Shown piece by piece: positions 18,606 through 28,600 of a DNA stretch of 64,000 bases; position 1 is the first letter of the stretch; each line of letters begins with the position of its first letter. The notes under the pieces are model-generated. The model had not been told where the DNA came from. It saw only the letters and a program-made list of their open reading frames with translations, and did no database searches. The position numbers and the translations under genes are program-made. The DNA comes from Amycolatopsis coloradensis (GTDB lineage: Bacteria > Actinomycetota > Actinomycetes > Mycobacteriales > Pseudonocardiaceae): assembly GCF_001953865.1 (NCBI RefSeq), contig NZ_MQUQ01000011.1:1-64000 (forward strand), in the 5' to 3' direction.

Positions 18606-19382
18606 TCAACTCGCCACTGCTCGTTGGTACGCCCGGACGCTGAGCGGGATCGCCGCCGCCAGCGCCACGATCAGGGTGCCCACCGCCACCTGCGCCGGAT
18701 GGGCCGCCGGCAGGCTCGTTCCGCCGCCGGCCACCGGGTTTCCCCACAGCAGACGGCAGGTCGTCACCACCGAGCTGACCGGATTCCACTCCACGAGGGT
18801 GCGTAACCACCACGGCAGTCCTTGTACCGGAACGAAGGCGCTGGACAGGAACGAACCAGTGACCAGCACCAGAGCCGAGAGCGCGGAGATGGCGTCGTGG
18901 TTGCCCACGAGCAGCCCCAGCAGCAAGCCCAGCCAAACCATGGCGAAGCTGTACAGCAGCAGTACGCCGAATCCGGCGACGGCGGCCGTGAAATCCCCGT
19001 GCAACCGCCAACCCAGCAGAAGGCCGGCCACGGCGGCGATGGTCATACCGAGCACGGCGAGCGCCAGGTTGGCCAGGGCCTGCGCGAGCAGGATGCTGAT
19101 CCGGGGCACCGGTAATGAGCGGAACCGGTCGACCAGGCCGTTGCGCAGCTCCGAAGCCACCGACACGGCCGTGGCGCCGAGGCACTGTAGTCCTACTTGG
19201 ACAGTGATTCCGGCCATCATGTAGTCCAGGTACTTCCCGCCACCGCTGAGGGTGATGGCGTTGCTGAACATGTAACCCAGTACGAACACCATGCTCACCG
19301 GCATCAGTGTGACGCCGAGGATCTTCCCCGGGTTCCGCAGCAGGTGCAGCAGGTGCCGCAGCGTCATCGCCGTGACCTTCAT
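18606..19382 (-). CDS. ABC-2 type transporter permease (DrrB-like)
   Basis: 258-residue membrane protein with about six hydrophobic segments, such as ALANLALAVLGMTIAAVAGL and GTLIVALAAAIPL, in the pattern of drug-exporter permeases (ABC2_membrane). The family motif region around LRNGLVDRFRSLPVPR is present. Its start overlaps the stop of the ATPase gene upstream by 4 bases, so the two form an export operon. It likely forms the channel for the cluster's peptide product and would give self-resistance. Confidence 0.87.
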   Translation of the reverse strand: MKVTAMTLRHLLHLLRNPGKILGVTLMPVSMVFVLGYMFSNAITLSGGGKYLDYMMAGITVQVGLQCLGATAVSVASELRNGLVDRFRSLPVPRISILLAQALANLALAVLGMTIAAVAGLLLGWRLHGDFTAAVAGFGVLLLYSFAMVWLGLLLGLLVGNHDAISALSALVLVTGSFLSSAFVPVQGLPWWLRTLVEWNPVSSVVTTCRLLWGNPVAGGGTSLPAAHPAQVAVGTLIVALAAAIPLSVRAYQRAVAS

Positions 19383-20320
19383 CGGGCACCACCTTCACCG
19401 GTCAGAGCCAGGAACACCTCGTCGAGGGACGGGCGACGCACTCCGAAGTCGATCACGTCCAGTCCCGCCGACTCCAGCGCCGTGGCCGCGGCGGCGATCA
19501 CCCCGAACCCGCTGGTCAACTGAACTGTCATCTGGCGTCCGTCCACAGTGCAGGGGGACTCGGTGGCTACCCCGGCCAGCGCGGTCACCGCCGCGGCGAC
19601 GTCTTCGAACCGTGCCAACGAAAACTCCAGACGCGCGCCGCCGATCTTCGTCTTGAGCATGTCCGCGGTGCCCTCCGCGATCACCTCACCCCCGGCCAGC
19701 ATCGCGATCCGATCCGCCAACTGGTCGGCCTCCTCCAGGTACTGGGTGGTCAGCAGGATGGTGGTGCCGGTTGACACCTGCTCGCGGACCAGCTCCCACA
19801 ACACCTGCCGGCTGGCCGGGTCCAGCCCGGTCGTCGGTTCGTCCAGGAAAACCACGGGCGGCGTGGCGATCAGGCAGGTGGCCAGGTCCAGCCTTCGGCG
19901 CAGGCCGCCGGAGTAGGTGGCCACCAGCCGGTCGGCCTTGCCGGTCAGTTCGAACCGGTGCAGCAGCTCGTCGGCCCGCCCGCGCGCCCCGCGCCGGCCG
20001 AGCCCGAGCAGAATTCCCAGTAATACCAGGTTTTCCCGGCCGGTGAGCTGGTTGTCCACCGCCGCGTACTGGCCGGCAAGACCGATCCGGGCGCGCACCT
20101 GCTGGGGGTGGGTGACCGTGTCGAAACCGGCCACCACCGCGTGCCCGGCGTCCGGTTTCTGGAGCGTGGCCAGGATACGGACGATGCTGGTCTTACCCGC
20201 TCCGTTGGGACCGAGCAGACCCAGCACTGTTCCCGGTGGGACGGAGAGGTCCACCCCGCGTACTGCCTCGTGCCCGCCGTAGCGCTTGCGCAGCCCCTCC
20301 GCCCGGATGGCGATGTCCAT
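19379..20320 (-). CDS. ABC transporter ATP-binding protein (DrrA-like)
   Basis: 313-residue ATPase with Walker A GPNGAGKTS, signature YSGGLRRR, Walker B VVFLDEPTTGLDP and the DrrA-type C-terminal extension. I start it at ATG 20320, five bases after a GGGGGG ribosome binding site, because the 17 residues before it in the open frame are not conserved in character. It pairs with the overlapping permease gene and is divergent from the biosynthetic operon, with palindromes in between, so export and synthesis are probably co-regulated. Confidence 0.9.
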   Translation of the reverse strand: MDIAIRAEGLRKRYGGHEAVRGVDLSVPPGTVLGLLGPNGAGKTSIVRILATLQKPDAGHAVVAGFDTVTHPQQVRARIGLAGQYAAVDNQLTGRENLVLLGILLGLGRRGARGRADELLHRFELTGKADRLVATYSGGLRRRLDLATCLIATPPVVFLDEPTTGLDPASRQVLWELVREQVSTGTTILLTTQYLEEADQLADRIAMLAGGEVIAEGTADMLKTKIGGARLEFSLARFEDVAAAVTALAGVATESPCTVDGRQMTVQLTSGFGVIAAAATALESAGLDVIDFGVRRPSLDEVFLALTGEGGAR

Positions 20321-20396
20321 ATGCCCCCCAAGACTTTTCGGTGTAAGGAATACCGTTCGATACTCAGGCACGGCACCCGCCTATGTACAGCAACCA

Positions 20397-20431
20397 CTGT
20401 CCTCGCGCAAACGATGTTTGCGCAAGGACAG
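20397..20431. promoter_or_regulatory. 35-bp inverted repeat in the divergent promoter region
   Basis: 16-bp arms CTGTCCTCGCGCAAAC (20397-20412) and GTTTGCGCAAGGACAG (20416-20431) are complementary except for one position, around a 3-base centre. The repeat sits midway between the divergent exporter and biosynthetic operons. The location fits an operator better than a terminator. It resembles no iron box I know. Confidence 0.65.
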
Positions 20432-20443
20432 TCAGTCACTGAC
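20431..20443. promoter_or_regulatory. 13-bp palindrome abutting the inverted repeat
   Basis: GTCAGTCACTGAC is a perfect odd palindrome with a central C. It directly adjoins the 35-bp inverted repeat and shares its last base. It may be a second protein-binding site or part of a composite operator for the start of the biosynthetic operon at 20593. Confidence 0.5.
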
Positions 20444-20592
20444 AACTGGCGATCGCGGTCCGTCGTTGGCTACGGTGGACATCGCCGCACCGAGAAGTTT
20501 CGGTTGCTTCAGTCTTCTTCCCTTGCTGCTGCGGGGAAATCAGTAAGTCATGTCGGGAACCACCGTTTTGCCAATGCCTTTGGGGGTTGTGC

Positions 20593-21654
20593 ATGTCCGA
20601 GACCGTTACCGCACCGAGTTTCGCCGTGATCTCCGGTGCTCAAGTCCAGCGTGCGTTGTCAGGCAACGAGAAGCGCGTGGTGGAGCTGGTCGAGGCCGCC
20701 TACCGCACACACGGTGCGGGCGACACGGTGAACCCGCCCTCCTACTTCCTGCGCTTCCCCGACCGGCCGTCGGCACGGATCATCGCGCTGCCCGCCTCGC
20801 TGGGTGGCACGGCCAGGGTGGACGGGCTGAAGTGGATCTCCAGCTTCCCGACGAACGTGTCGGCCGGCCTGCCGAGGGCGTCGGGGGTGCTGGTACTCAA
20901 CGACCACCTCACCGGATACCCGTTCGCCTGCCTGGAAACCTCGATCATCAGTGCGGCACGGACGGCGGCCTCCGCGGCGCTGGCCGCCGACTGGCTGACC
21001 CGCGGCCGCGACCGGCCGCGCCGGCTGGGGTTCATCGGTACCGGCCTCATCGCCCGCTACGTGCACACCTATCTCGCCGGTACCGACTGGAGCTTCGACT
21101 CGGTGGCCGTGCACGACCTGTCGGCCGAGCATGCCGAAGGGTTCCGCGGCTACCTCGCCGGGGCGGCCCCCGATGTCGAGGTCACGGTGGCCTCGAGCGC
21201 CGAGGACCTGATCCGCGACTCGGACGTGGTGGTGTTCACCACCACGGCGGGCAAGCCGCACGTGCTCGATCCCGAACTGTTCTCGCACAACCCACTCGTG
21301 CTGCACCTGTCGCTGCGGGACCTGAGCCCGGAGATCATCCTGTCGGCCACGAACGTACTCGACGACGTGGAGCACTGCCTCAAGGCCGACACCTCGCCGC
21401 ACCTGGCCGAGCAGGCCAGCGGCAACCGGGACTTCGTGCACGCCACGTTGTGCCAGGTGATGAACGGCCAGGCCGAACTGCCGGCGGACCGGCCGATCGT
21501 GTTCTCCCCGTTCGGACTCGGCGTGCTCGATCTGGCTGTCGGCCTGCACGTTCACGACGAGGTGCGCGTGGCGGGGGAACTGGCCGTGGTCGAGGACTTC
21601 TTCCACGAGCTCTCCCGCTACGGAAAGCGCGCTCCGCGCGCGGACCGTTCCTGA
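20593..21654 (+). CDS. sbnB: SbnB-like N-(2-amino-2-carboxyethyl)-L-glutamate dehydrogenase
   Basis: 353-residue protein of the ornithine-cyclodeaminase/SbnB family. In staphyloferrin B biosynthesis SbnB oxidatively splits N-(2-amino-2-carboxyethyl)-L-glutamate into 2-oxoglutarate and L-2,3-diaminopropionate (Dap). Visible here are the family N-terminal part (NPPSYFLRFPD), a Rossmann motif LGFIGTGLIARYVHTYL at about residues 140-156, and a closing FGLGVLDLAVG. ATG 20593 follows GGGGG with 6-base spacing. It is the first gene of the biosynthetic operon, and the next gene is its SbnA partner, which makes the pathway assignment strong. Confidence 0.9.
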   Translation: MSETVTAPSFAVISGAQVQRALSGNEKRVVELVEAAYRTHGAGDTVNPPSYFLRFPDRPSARIIALPASLGGTARVDGLKWISSFPTNVSAGLPRASGVLVLNDHLTGYPFACLETSIISAARTAASAALAADWLTRGRDRPRRLGFIGTGLIARYVHTYLAGTDWSFDSVAVHDLSAEHAEGFRGYLAGAAPDVEVTVASSAEDLIRDSDVVVFTTTAGKPHVLDPELFSHNPLVLHLSLRDLSPEIILSATNVLDDVEHCLKADTSPHLAEQASGNRDFVHATLCQVMNGQAELPADRPIVFSPFGLGVLDLAVGLHVHDEVRVAGELAVVEDFFHELSRYGKRAPRADRS

Positions 21655-21667
21655 CCTGGAGGTCGGT

Positions 21668-22657
21668 GTGCCTATCATTTCCGCTCCACACGAGTTCATC
21701 GAGGACGACCTCTACGTCGACCTTGGCGAACTCGTCGGGCATTCGCTCTACCTCAAGTGCGAGGGTCTCAACCTGGCAGGCTCGATCAAGCTGAAGGCCG
21801 CGGCGGAGATGGTCACCGCGGCCGAGCGGGAGGGCCTGCTGCGACCCGGATCCATCCTGGTCGAGTCCTCGTCCGGCAACCTGGGCATCGCGCTGAGCAT
21901 GATCGCCGCGAGCAAGGGCTATCAGTTCCTGTGCGTCACCGACTCCCGGTGCAACGCGGTGACCAAACAGCTGATGGAAGCCTACGGCAGCAAGGTGCAC
22001 ACGATCTCCGAACCGTTGCCCGACACCGGGTTCCTCGGCGCGCGGCTGGCGTTCGTGGACAGCCTGTGCGCACGGGACGACCGGTTCGTCTGGCTCAACC
22101 AGTACCGCAACCCGAACAACAGCCTGGCGCACTATCAGCAGACCGCCCCGGCCATCCTCAAGCAGTTCCCGGACGTTCAGGTGTTGTTCATCGGTGCCGG
22201 CACCACCGGCACCCTGATGGGCTGCGCCCAGTACTTCCGCGAACACAAGCCGGACACCACCCTGGTCGGGGTCGACACCGTCGGTTCGGTGACCTTCGGT
22301 GGCCCGCCTGCTCCGCGGCTGATCCCGGGCGTCGGCGCCGGGGTATTGCCACCGCTTTACGACTCGTCCTTTGTGGACAATGTGGTGATGGTGCCCGAGC
22401 CGGACACGGTGCGTACCTGTCGACGGCTGGCCCGCCAAGGCTTCCTGTTCGGCGGGTCCACCGGAACGGTGATCAGCGGGGCACTGAAGTGGTTGTCGGC
22501 CAACCCGCTCGGCCCCACCGAGGCGGCCGTGGCGATCGCCCCTGACTTCGGTGAGCGTTATCTGGACACTGTCTACCGCGATTCCTGGGTGCAGGAAACG
22601 TACGGGTCCGAGTCGGCCCTGGATCTCACTTTCGAAGGAGTGCGTGAGCATGGCTGA
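21668..22657 (+). CDS. sbnA: SbnA-like PLP enzyme, N-(2-amino-2-carboxyethyl)-L-glutamate synthase
   Basis: 329-residue cysteine-synthase-fold enzyme that couples a serine-derived substrate (O-phospho-L-serine for staphylococcal SbnA) to L-glutamate. The PLP lysine is in NLAGSIKLKAA (about residues 34-44), the substrate/Asn loop reads ESSSGNLGIALS, and the phosphate-binding glycine loop is GAGTTGTLMG. GTG 21668 follows GGAGG. Its stop overlaps the NRPS start by 8 bases. With SbnB it supplies Dap, matching the predicted need of two NRPS modules. Confidence 0.9.
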   Translation: MPIISAPHEFIEDDLYVDLGELVGHSLYLKCEGLNLAGSIKLKAAAEMVTAAEREGLLRPGSILVESSSGNLGIALSMIAASKGYQFLCVTDSRCNAVTKQLMEAYGSKVHTISEPLPDTGFLGARLAFVDSLCARDDRFVWLNQYRNPNNSLAHYQQTAPAILKQFPDVQVLFIGAGTTGTLMGCAQYFREHKPDTTLVGVDTVGSVTFGGPPAPRLIPGVGAGVLPPLYDSSFVDNVVMVPEPDTVRTCRRLARQGFLFGGSTGTVISGALKWLSANPLGPTEAAVAIAPDFGERYLDTVYRDSWVQETYGSESALDLTFEGVREHG

Positions 22658-25600
22658 GTTGCACCGGGCGGGACTTCCGCTGTCCGCGGCCCAGAGCGAG
22701 ATCTGGTATGCCCAGCAACTGGACCCGGCCAACCCGATCTGGAACATCGCCGAGTGCTACGAGATCCACGGCCCGGTGGACGTCGGGTTGTTCGAGTCCG
22801 CGACGCGGCAGGCGGTCATCGAGGCCGAGTGCCTGCGGGTCCGCTTCGAGTCCGTCGACGGCGAACTTCGGCAGTTCGTGGAACCCTTCGACGGCTGGCC
22901 GTTCCCGGTGCTGGATGTCAGCGACGAGCCGGACCCGGCCGCGGCCGGTCGGGCGTGGATGTCCGCCGACGTCGCCCGTCCGGTCGACCTGACCGCCCCG
23001 CCGTTGTTCGGCCTGGCGCTGCTGAGGGTCGAGACGGGGCTGTTCTTCTTCTACGTCCGCGCGCACCACATTCTGTGGGACGGATTCAGCGAGGCGCTGT
23101 TCGCCCGCAGGGTGGCCGAGATCTACACGGCGCTGGTCGAGGGAAAGTCCACTCAGGACGGTGCCTTCCCGCCGCTGGCCGAGCTGCTCGCCGAGGAGAC
23201 GGCCTACCGCGCGTCCTCACAGTTCGAGCGGGACAAGGAGTTCTGGGCCGGTCGGTTCGCCGAGGCTCCCGAGCTGACCAGCGTGTCCGGCCGGACCGCA
23301 GAGCCGGTGAACGACTTCGTCCGGTGCAGTGGCCGGGTCAGTGCGTCCACTTTGGAGCGACTGCGCGAGCTGGCATGGGAGGCGCGGACCACCTGGCCCA
23401 CCTTCATCATCGCGGCCACCGCGGCGTACGTGCACCGGATGACCGACTCCAGCCAGGTGCTGCTTTCCCTTCCGGTGGCGGTACGCCCCGGCAAACTGGC
23501 CGGCAAGGTGCCGGGGATGCGCGCCAATGTGCTGCCGCTGCCGCTGACCATCCGGCCGGACATGTCCCGCGCCGAACTGCTCGCCAGCGCGGGCAAGGAG
23601 GTCGGCAGCACGCTGCGGCACCAGCGCTTCCGCGGCCGTGACGTGCGGGCCATGATGGGTCTGGCCGCCGCCGACCGCAGGCCGTTCGGTCCCGAGCTGA
23701 ACGTGGTGTCCTTCTTCGAGCAGATGCAGTTCGGACCATTCCAGGGCTTCACCAAGAACGTGTCGACGGCCCCGAGCGACGACCTGACGATCACCGTTTA
23801 CCACGCCGAGAACGGCGGCCTCTACGTCGCGTTCGACGGTAACTCCTCGCTCTACAGCCTGGAGGAACTCACCGCGCACCTGGACCGGTTGCTGGGCTTC
23901 CTCGACGCCTTCGCTTCGGCCGAGGCCGACCTGCCGCTGGGCAAGCTGGACGTCGTCGGTGAGCAAGAGCGCCGGCAGTTGCTGATGGACCACAACGACA
24001 CGGCCAAGCCGCTGGACTTCCCCGGTGTGGTGGAGCGGGTCCGGCAGACCGCACAGGAGCGGCCCGAGGCGGTGGCCGTGTTCGACGACACCGAGTCCCT
24101 CACCTATCGACGGCTGGCCGACCGTTCGACCGCGCTGTCCCGGCGCCTGCTGGCGGCCGGTGTCCGGGCCGACACACTGGTGGCGGTGCTGGCAGATCCC
24201 GGTTGCCGATTCGTCTCCGCCGTCCTCGGAGTGCTCGGCGCCGGGGGCGCGTACCTCCCGCTCGACCCCAACGCGCCTTCCTCTCGCAACGCCGGGGTGC
24301 TCGCCGACAGCGGCAGCGCCATCCTCCTGGTGGACCCGGAGTACCGGGAGCAGGCCACCGGGTTCGGCGAGATCACGGTGCTGGAACTGGACGACGTCGA
24401 GGAGGAGGCGGCGGCGTTCACCCCGCCCGCCGCCGCGCCCGAGGACCTGGCTTACGTCATCTACACCTCCGGTTCCACCGGCCGCCCCAAGGGTGCGATG
24501 GTGCACCGCGAGGGGATGGCCAACCACCTGCTGGCCAAGGTGGAGGATCTGGGAATGTCCGAAGTGGACGTCCTGGTGCAGAACGCCCCGCTGACCTTCG
24601 ACATCTCGGTGTGGCAGATGCTCGTCCCGCTGGTCTCCGGCGGCCGGGTGGTCGTGGTGTCCCGATCCACCGCCGCCGATCCGGTGGAGTTGTTCGGCCG
24701 GGTCACCGAGCAGCGGGTCACCGTGCTCGAAGTCGTGCCCTCGTTGCTGCGGACAGCCCTGGAATCATGGGACGCCGGCAATCCCGTGCCGGACCTGTCG
24801 GCCTTGCACCACCTGGTGGTCACCGGCGAGGCGATGCCGCCGGACCTGTGCACGCGCTGGTTCGCCCTGTTCCCCGATATCCCACTGGTCAACGCCTACG
24901 GTCCCACCGAGTGCTCCGACGACGTCACCCACGCCGTGATCACCGCCACCGACGAGGTCGGCCCGGTCCGAGTGCCAATCGGTCGCGCCGTGCGCAACAC
25001 CCAGTTGTATGTGCTGGGCCAAGAACTGCGGCCGGTGCCGTTAGGCGTCCCTGGTGAGCTGTACGTGGCCGGAACCGGTGTCGGGCGTGGTTACCTGGCC
25101 GATGCCGCCCGCACGGCAGCCACCTTCGTGGCCGACCCCCACTCGACCCGCCCGGGCGCCCGGATGTACCGCACCGGTGACCGGGTGGTCCGCCGCGCCG
25201 ACGGCCAACTGGAGTTCCTGGAGCGCAGGGACCGCCAGGTCAAGGTACGCGGGCACCGGATCGAGCTCGGTGAGATCGAGGCCGCGCTGCGGGCCGTTGA
25301 CGGCATCACCGACGCCGCGGTCGAGGTCAAGCAGGCCTCTTCGGGCCAGCCGCAACTGGTCGCCTACGTGGCAGGCAAGGCCGAGCCGGAGGCGCTGACC
25401 GAGGAACTGGTCAGGACCCTACCCCGCTACATGGTGCCTGCCGCGTTCGTGGTGCTGGACGCGTTGCCGTTGACCCCCAACGGAAAGGTCGACCACAAGG
25501 CGCTGCCCGCGCCAGATCTGCTCGGACTTATCGGCCGCGGCCCCCGCAACCCGCGCGAAGAGGTGCTGTGCGCGGTGTTCGCCGAGGTGCTCGGTCTGTC

Positions 25601-28600
25601 CAAAGTGGGCATCGACGACAGCTTCTTCGACCTCGGTGGCGAGTCGCTGCTGGCCACCACCCTGGTCAACCGCGTCCAGCACGCGATGGGCGTCACCCTG
25701 TCCATCAAGGAGGTCTTCAACGCACCCACGGTGGCCGAGCTGGCCGCCCTGACCACCGGACCGCGCCGTGCCCGGCCACCGCTGGTCCGGGCGACGGAGG
25801 CGGCCAACAACGTGCCGGTCTCCTCGGTGCAGCACAGGTTGTGGTTCCTCAACCAGCTTGAGGGCCGGGTCGGCACGTACAACATCGTCACGGTCACCCG
25901 GATGTCCGGCGACCTGAACCGCAAGGCTCTGTGGCAGGCGCTGACCGACACCGTCGAGCGGCACGAGACGCTGCGCACGGTCCTGCCCGAGGTGGAAGGC
26001 GTTCCCTACCAGAAGATCCTGCCTCTCGAGGAGGCCAGGCCGGTTCCGCTGGAGACCGAGGTCACCGAGGAGCAGCTGGCCGAACTGGTGGACGCCGATG
26101 CCAAGCTCGGCTTCGACCTCACCGCAGAGCTGCCCTTCCGGTTCCAGCTGTTCGTGCTCGGTCCTCAGGAGCACGTGATGCTCGGCGTCGTGCACCACGT
26201 TGCCGCGGACGGCTGGTCGGTGGCGCCGCTGGTACGCGACATCGGCATCGCCTACGCCGCCCGCGTCGAGGGGCGCGAGCCGGGCTGGGGGCCGCCCCCG
26301 GTCCGCTACACCGACTACACCCGCTGGCAGGCCGAACTGTTGGGCAGTGCCGAGGACCCCGACAGCGTCCTCGCCGAACAGCTGACGTACTGGCGGGCGA
26401 CGCTGGCCGGGATGCCGCAGCGGCTGGAGCTGCCGACCGACCGGCCGCACCCGGAAAAGCCCACCCACCGCGGTGACACGGTCGTGTGCATGATCGAACC
26501 GCGGCTGCACCACGACCTGGTCCAACTGGCCAGGGTCACCGGCAGTTCGGTGTTCATGTTGGTGCAGGCCGGTGTGTCGCTGCTGCTGGGCAAGATGGGT
26601 GCGGGCGAGGACATCCCGATCGGCACTCCGGTTGCCGGTCGCACCGACGAGGCGCTGCTGGACCTGGTCGGGTTGTTCATCAACACCCTGGTGCTGCGCA
26701 CCGACCTGTCCGGGGACCCGAGCTTCCTTGAGCTGCTGGCGCGGGTGCGCGAGGCGGACCTGTCGGTATACGACAACCAGGACGTGCCGCTGGAACAGCT
26801 GGTGGACAGCATCAACCCGGTGCGCTCGCGGTCCCGCCAGCAGCCGGTGCAGGTGGTCATCGCGGTGCAGAGCGCACAGCAGAGCGACCCGGTGATGCCG
26901 GGACTGGTCACCAGCCTGCGCCGGATCGGCAACGGCACCTGCAAGTTCGACCTGTCCCTTGAATGCACCGAAACCTTCGCCGAGGACGGAGCCGAGGCCG
27001 GCCTTGAGATCAGCATCGAGTACAGCGTGGACGTGTTCGACCGGGACACGGTCGAACACCTCGGTGCGGAACTGGCCAAGCTGATCGGGGCCGCCGTCGC
27101 CGAGCCGGACCTTCCGGTCAGCACGATCGCGGTGACCGCTCCGCGCCGGGCAAGCCGCCGTGCCGCGCCCATCCTTGCCGCCGGGAAGGGGACGTCGACC
27201 ACCCCGTACCGGGCCCCGCGCAACCCGCAGGAGGAGATCCTGTGCGCCCTGTTCGGCGAGGTACTCGGCGTTGCCAAGGTTGGCATCGACGACAACTTCT
27301 TCGAGAACGGCGGACACTCGCTGCTGGCCACCCGGTTGATCAGCCGGGTCAGGTCCACGCTGGCCGCCGAGCTGGAGGTGCGTGACCTGTTCGAGTCGAG
27401 CACCCCGGTCGCACTGGCCCAGCTGCTGGACCGGGACGCGCCGAACCGGGCGAAGCTGCGCCAGATGGACCGTCCGGACACCATTCCGCTGTCCTACGCC
27501 CAGCAGCGGCTGTGGTTCCTCAACCGGCTGGAAGGCGCCAACGCGACCTACAACATCCCAGTGCTGCTCCGGCTGTCCGGCGAACTGGACCGGTCCGCGC
27601 TGCAACAGGCGCTCGACGACCTGGTCGGCAGACACGAGATGCTGCGGACGGTGTTCGTCGAGGTGGACGGGGTGCCGTGCCAGGTGGTGCGGGACCGGGT
27701 GGCCGTGCCACTTCAGGTGATCGAGGTGTCCGAACCCGACCTTCGGGCCGCCGTGGAAGTCTCGGTGAGCCAGGGCTTCGACCTCGCGGTGGACGTGCCG
27801 ATGCGCGCCAAGCTGTTCGTGCTGGGCGAGAACGAGCACGTGCTGTTGATGGTGGCGCACCACATCGTCAGCGACGGCTGGTCCTCGGTCCCGCTGTCCG
27901 GTGACCTCGCCCGTGCCTACCAGGCCCGGCGCGCCGGTGAGGCCCCGAGCTGGCAGCCGTTGCCGGTGCAGTACGTGGATTACACGCTGTGGCAGCGAGA
28001 ACTGCTTGGCACCGAGCAGGACCCGGAGAGCCTGTTCAGCCGGCAGCTGGACTTCTGGCGCGGCCGGCTGGCGGACCTGCCGGAGGAGTTGCCGCTGCGG
28101 GTGGACCGGCCCCGCCGGGACGTGCCCTCTTATCAGGGCGACACCTACCGGTTCACCCTTGGTACCGAGACCCACCGTGGGTTGGTCGCACTCGCCAGGC
28201 AGGCCAAGGCCAGCATGTTCATGGTGTTACAGGCCGCGGTGGCCAGCCTGCTGACCAAGCTGGGCGCCGGTAACGACATCCCGCTGGGGACCCCGATCGC
28301 AGGCCGCACCGACGACGCGCTGGACGAGCTGATCGGGTTCTTCCTCAACTCGCTGGTGCTGCGCACCGACACCTCCGGTGACCCCGCCTTCGCTGAACTG
28401 GTGAGCCGGGTCCGTGAGGCCGACCTTGGCGCGTACGGCAACCAGGACATGCCCTTCGAGCGACTGGTTGACCTGGTCAATCCGGAGCGGGCTGCCGCGC
28501 GGCATCCGCTGTTCCAGGTGATGGTGGTGCTCCAGAACAACGCCACCGCCGAGGTGCGTCTGCCCGGCCTGGAGAGCACTGCCGAGCTGCTTGACACCGG

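Noticed and set aside
20321..20592. IdeR/DmdR iron box for a siderophore cluster
   Set aside because: No TTAGGTTAGGCTAACC-like sequence was found; the palindromes present are of a different type.
25419..28175. A 918-codon open frame on the minus strand opposite the NRPS
   Set aside because: It is antisense to clear C, T and linker coding sequence, is rich in His/Arg/Gln/Val as expected of a high-GC shadow, and has no motif.
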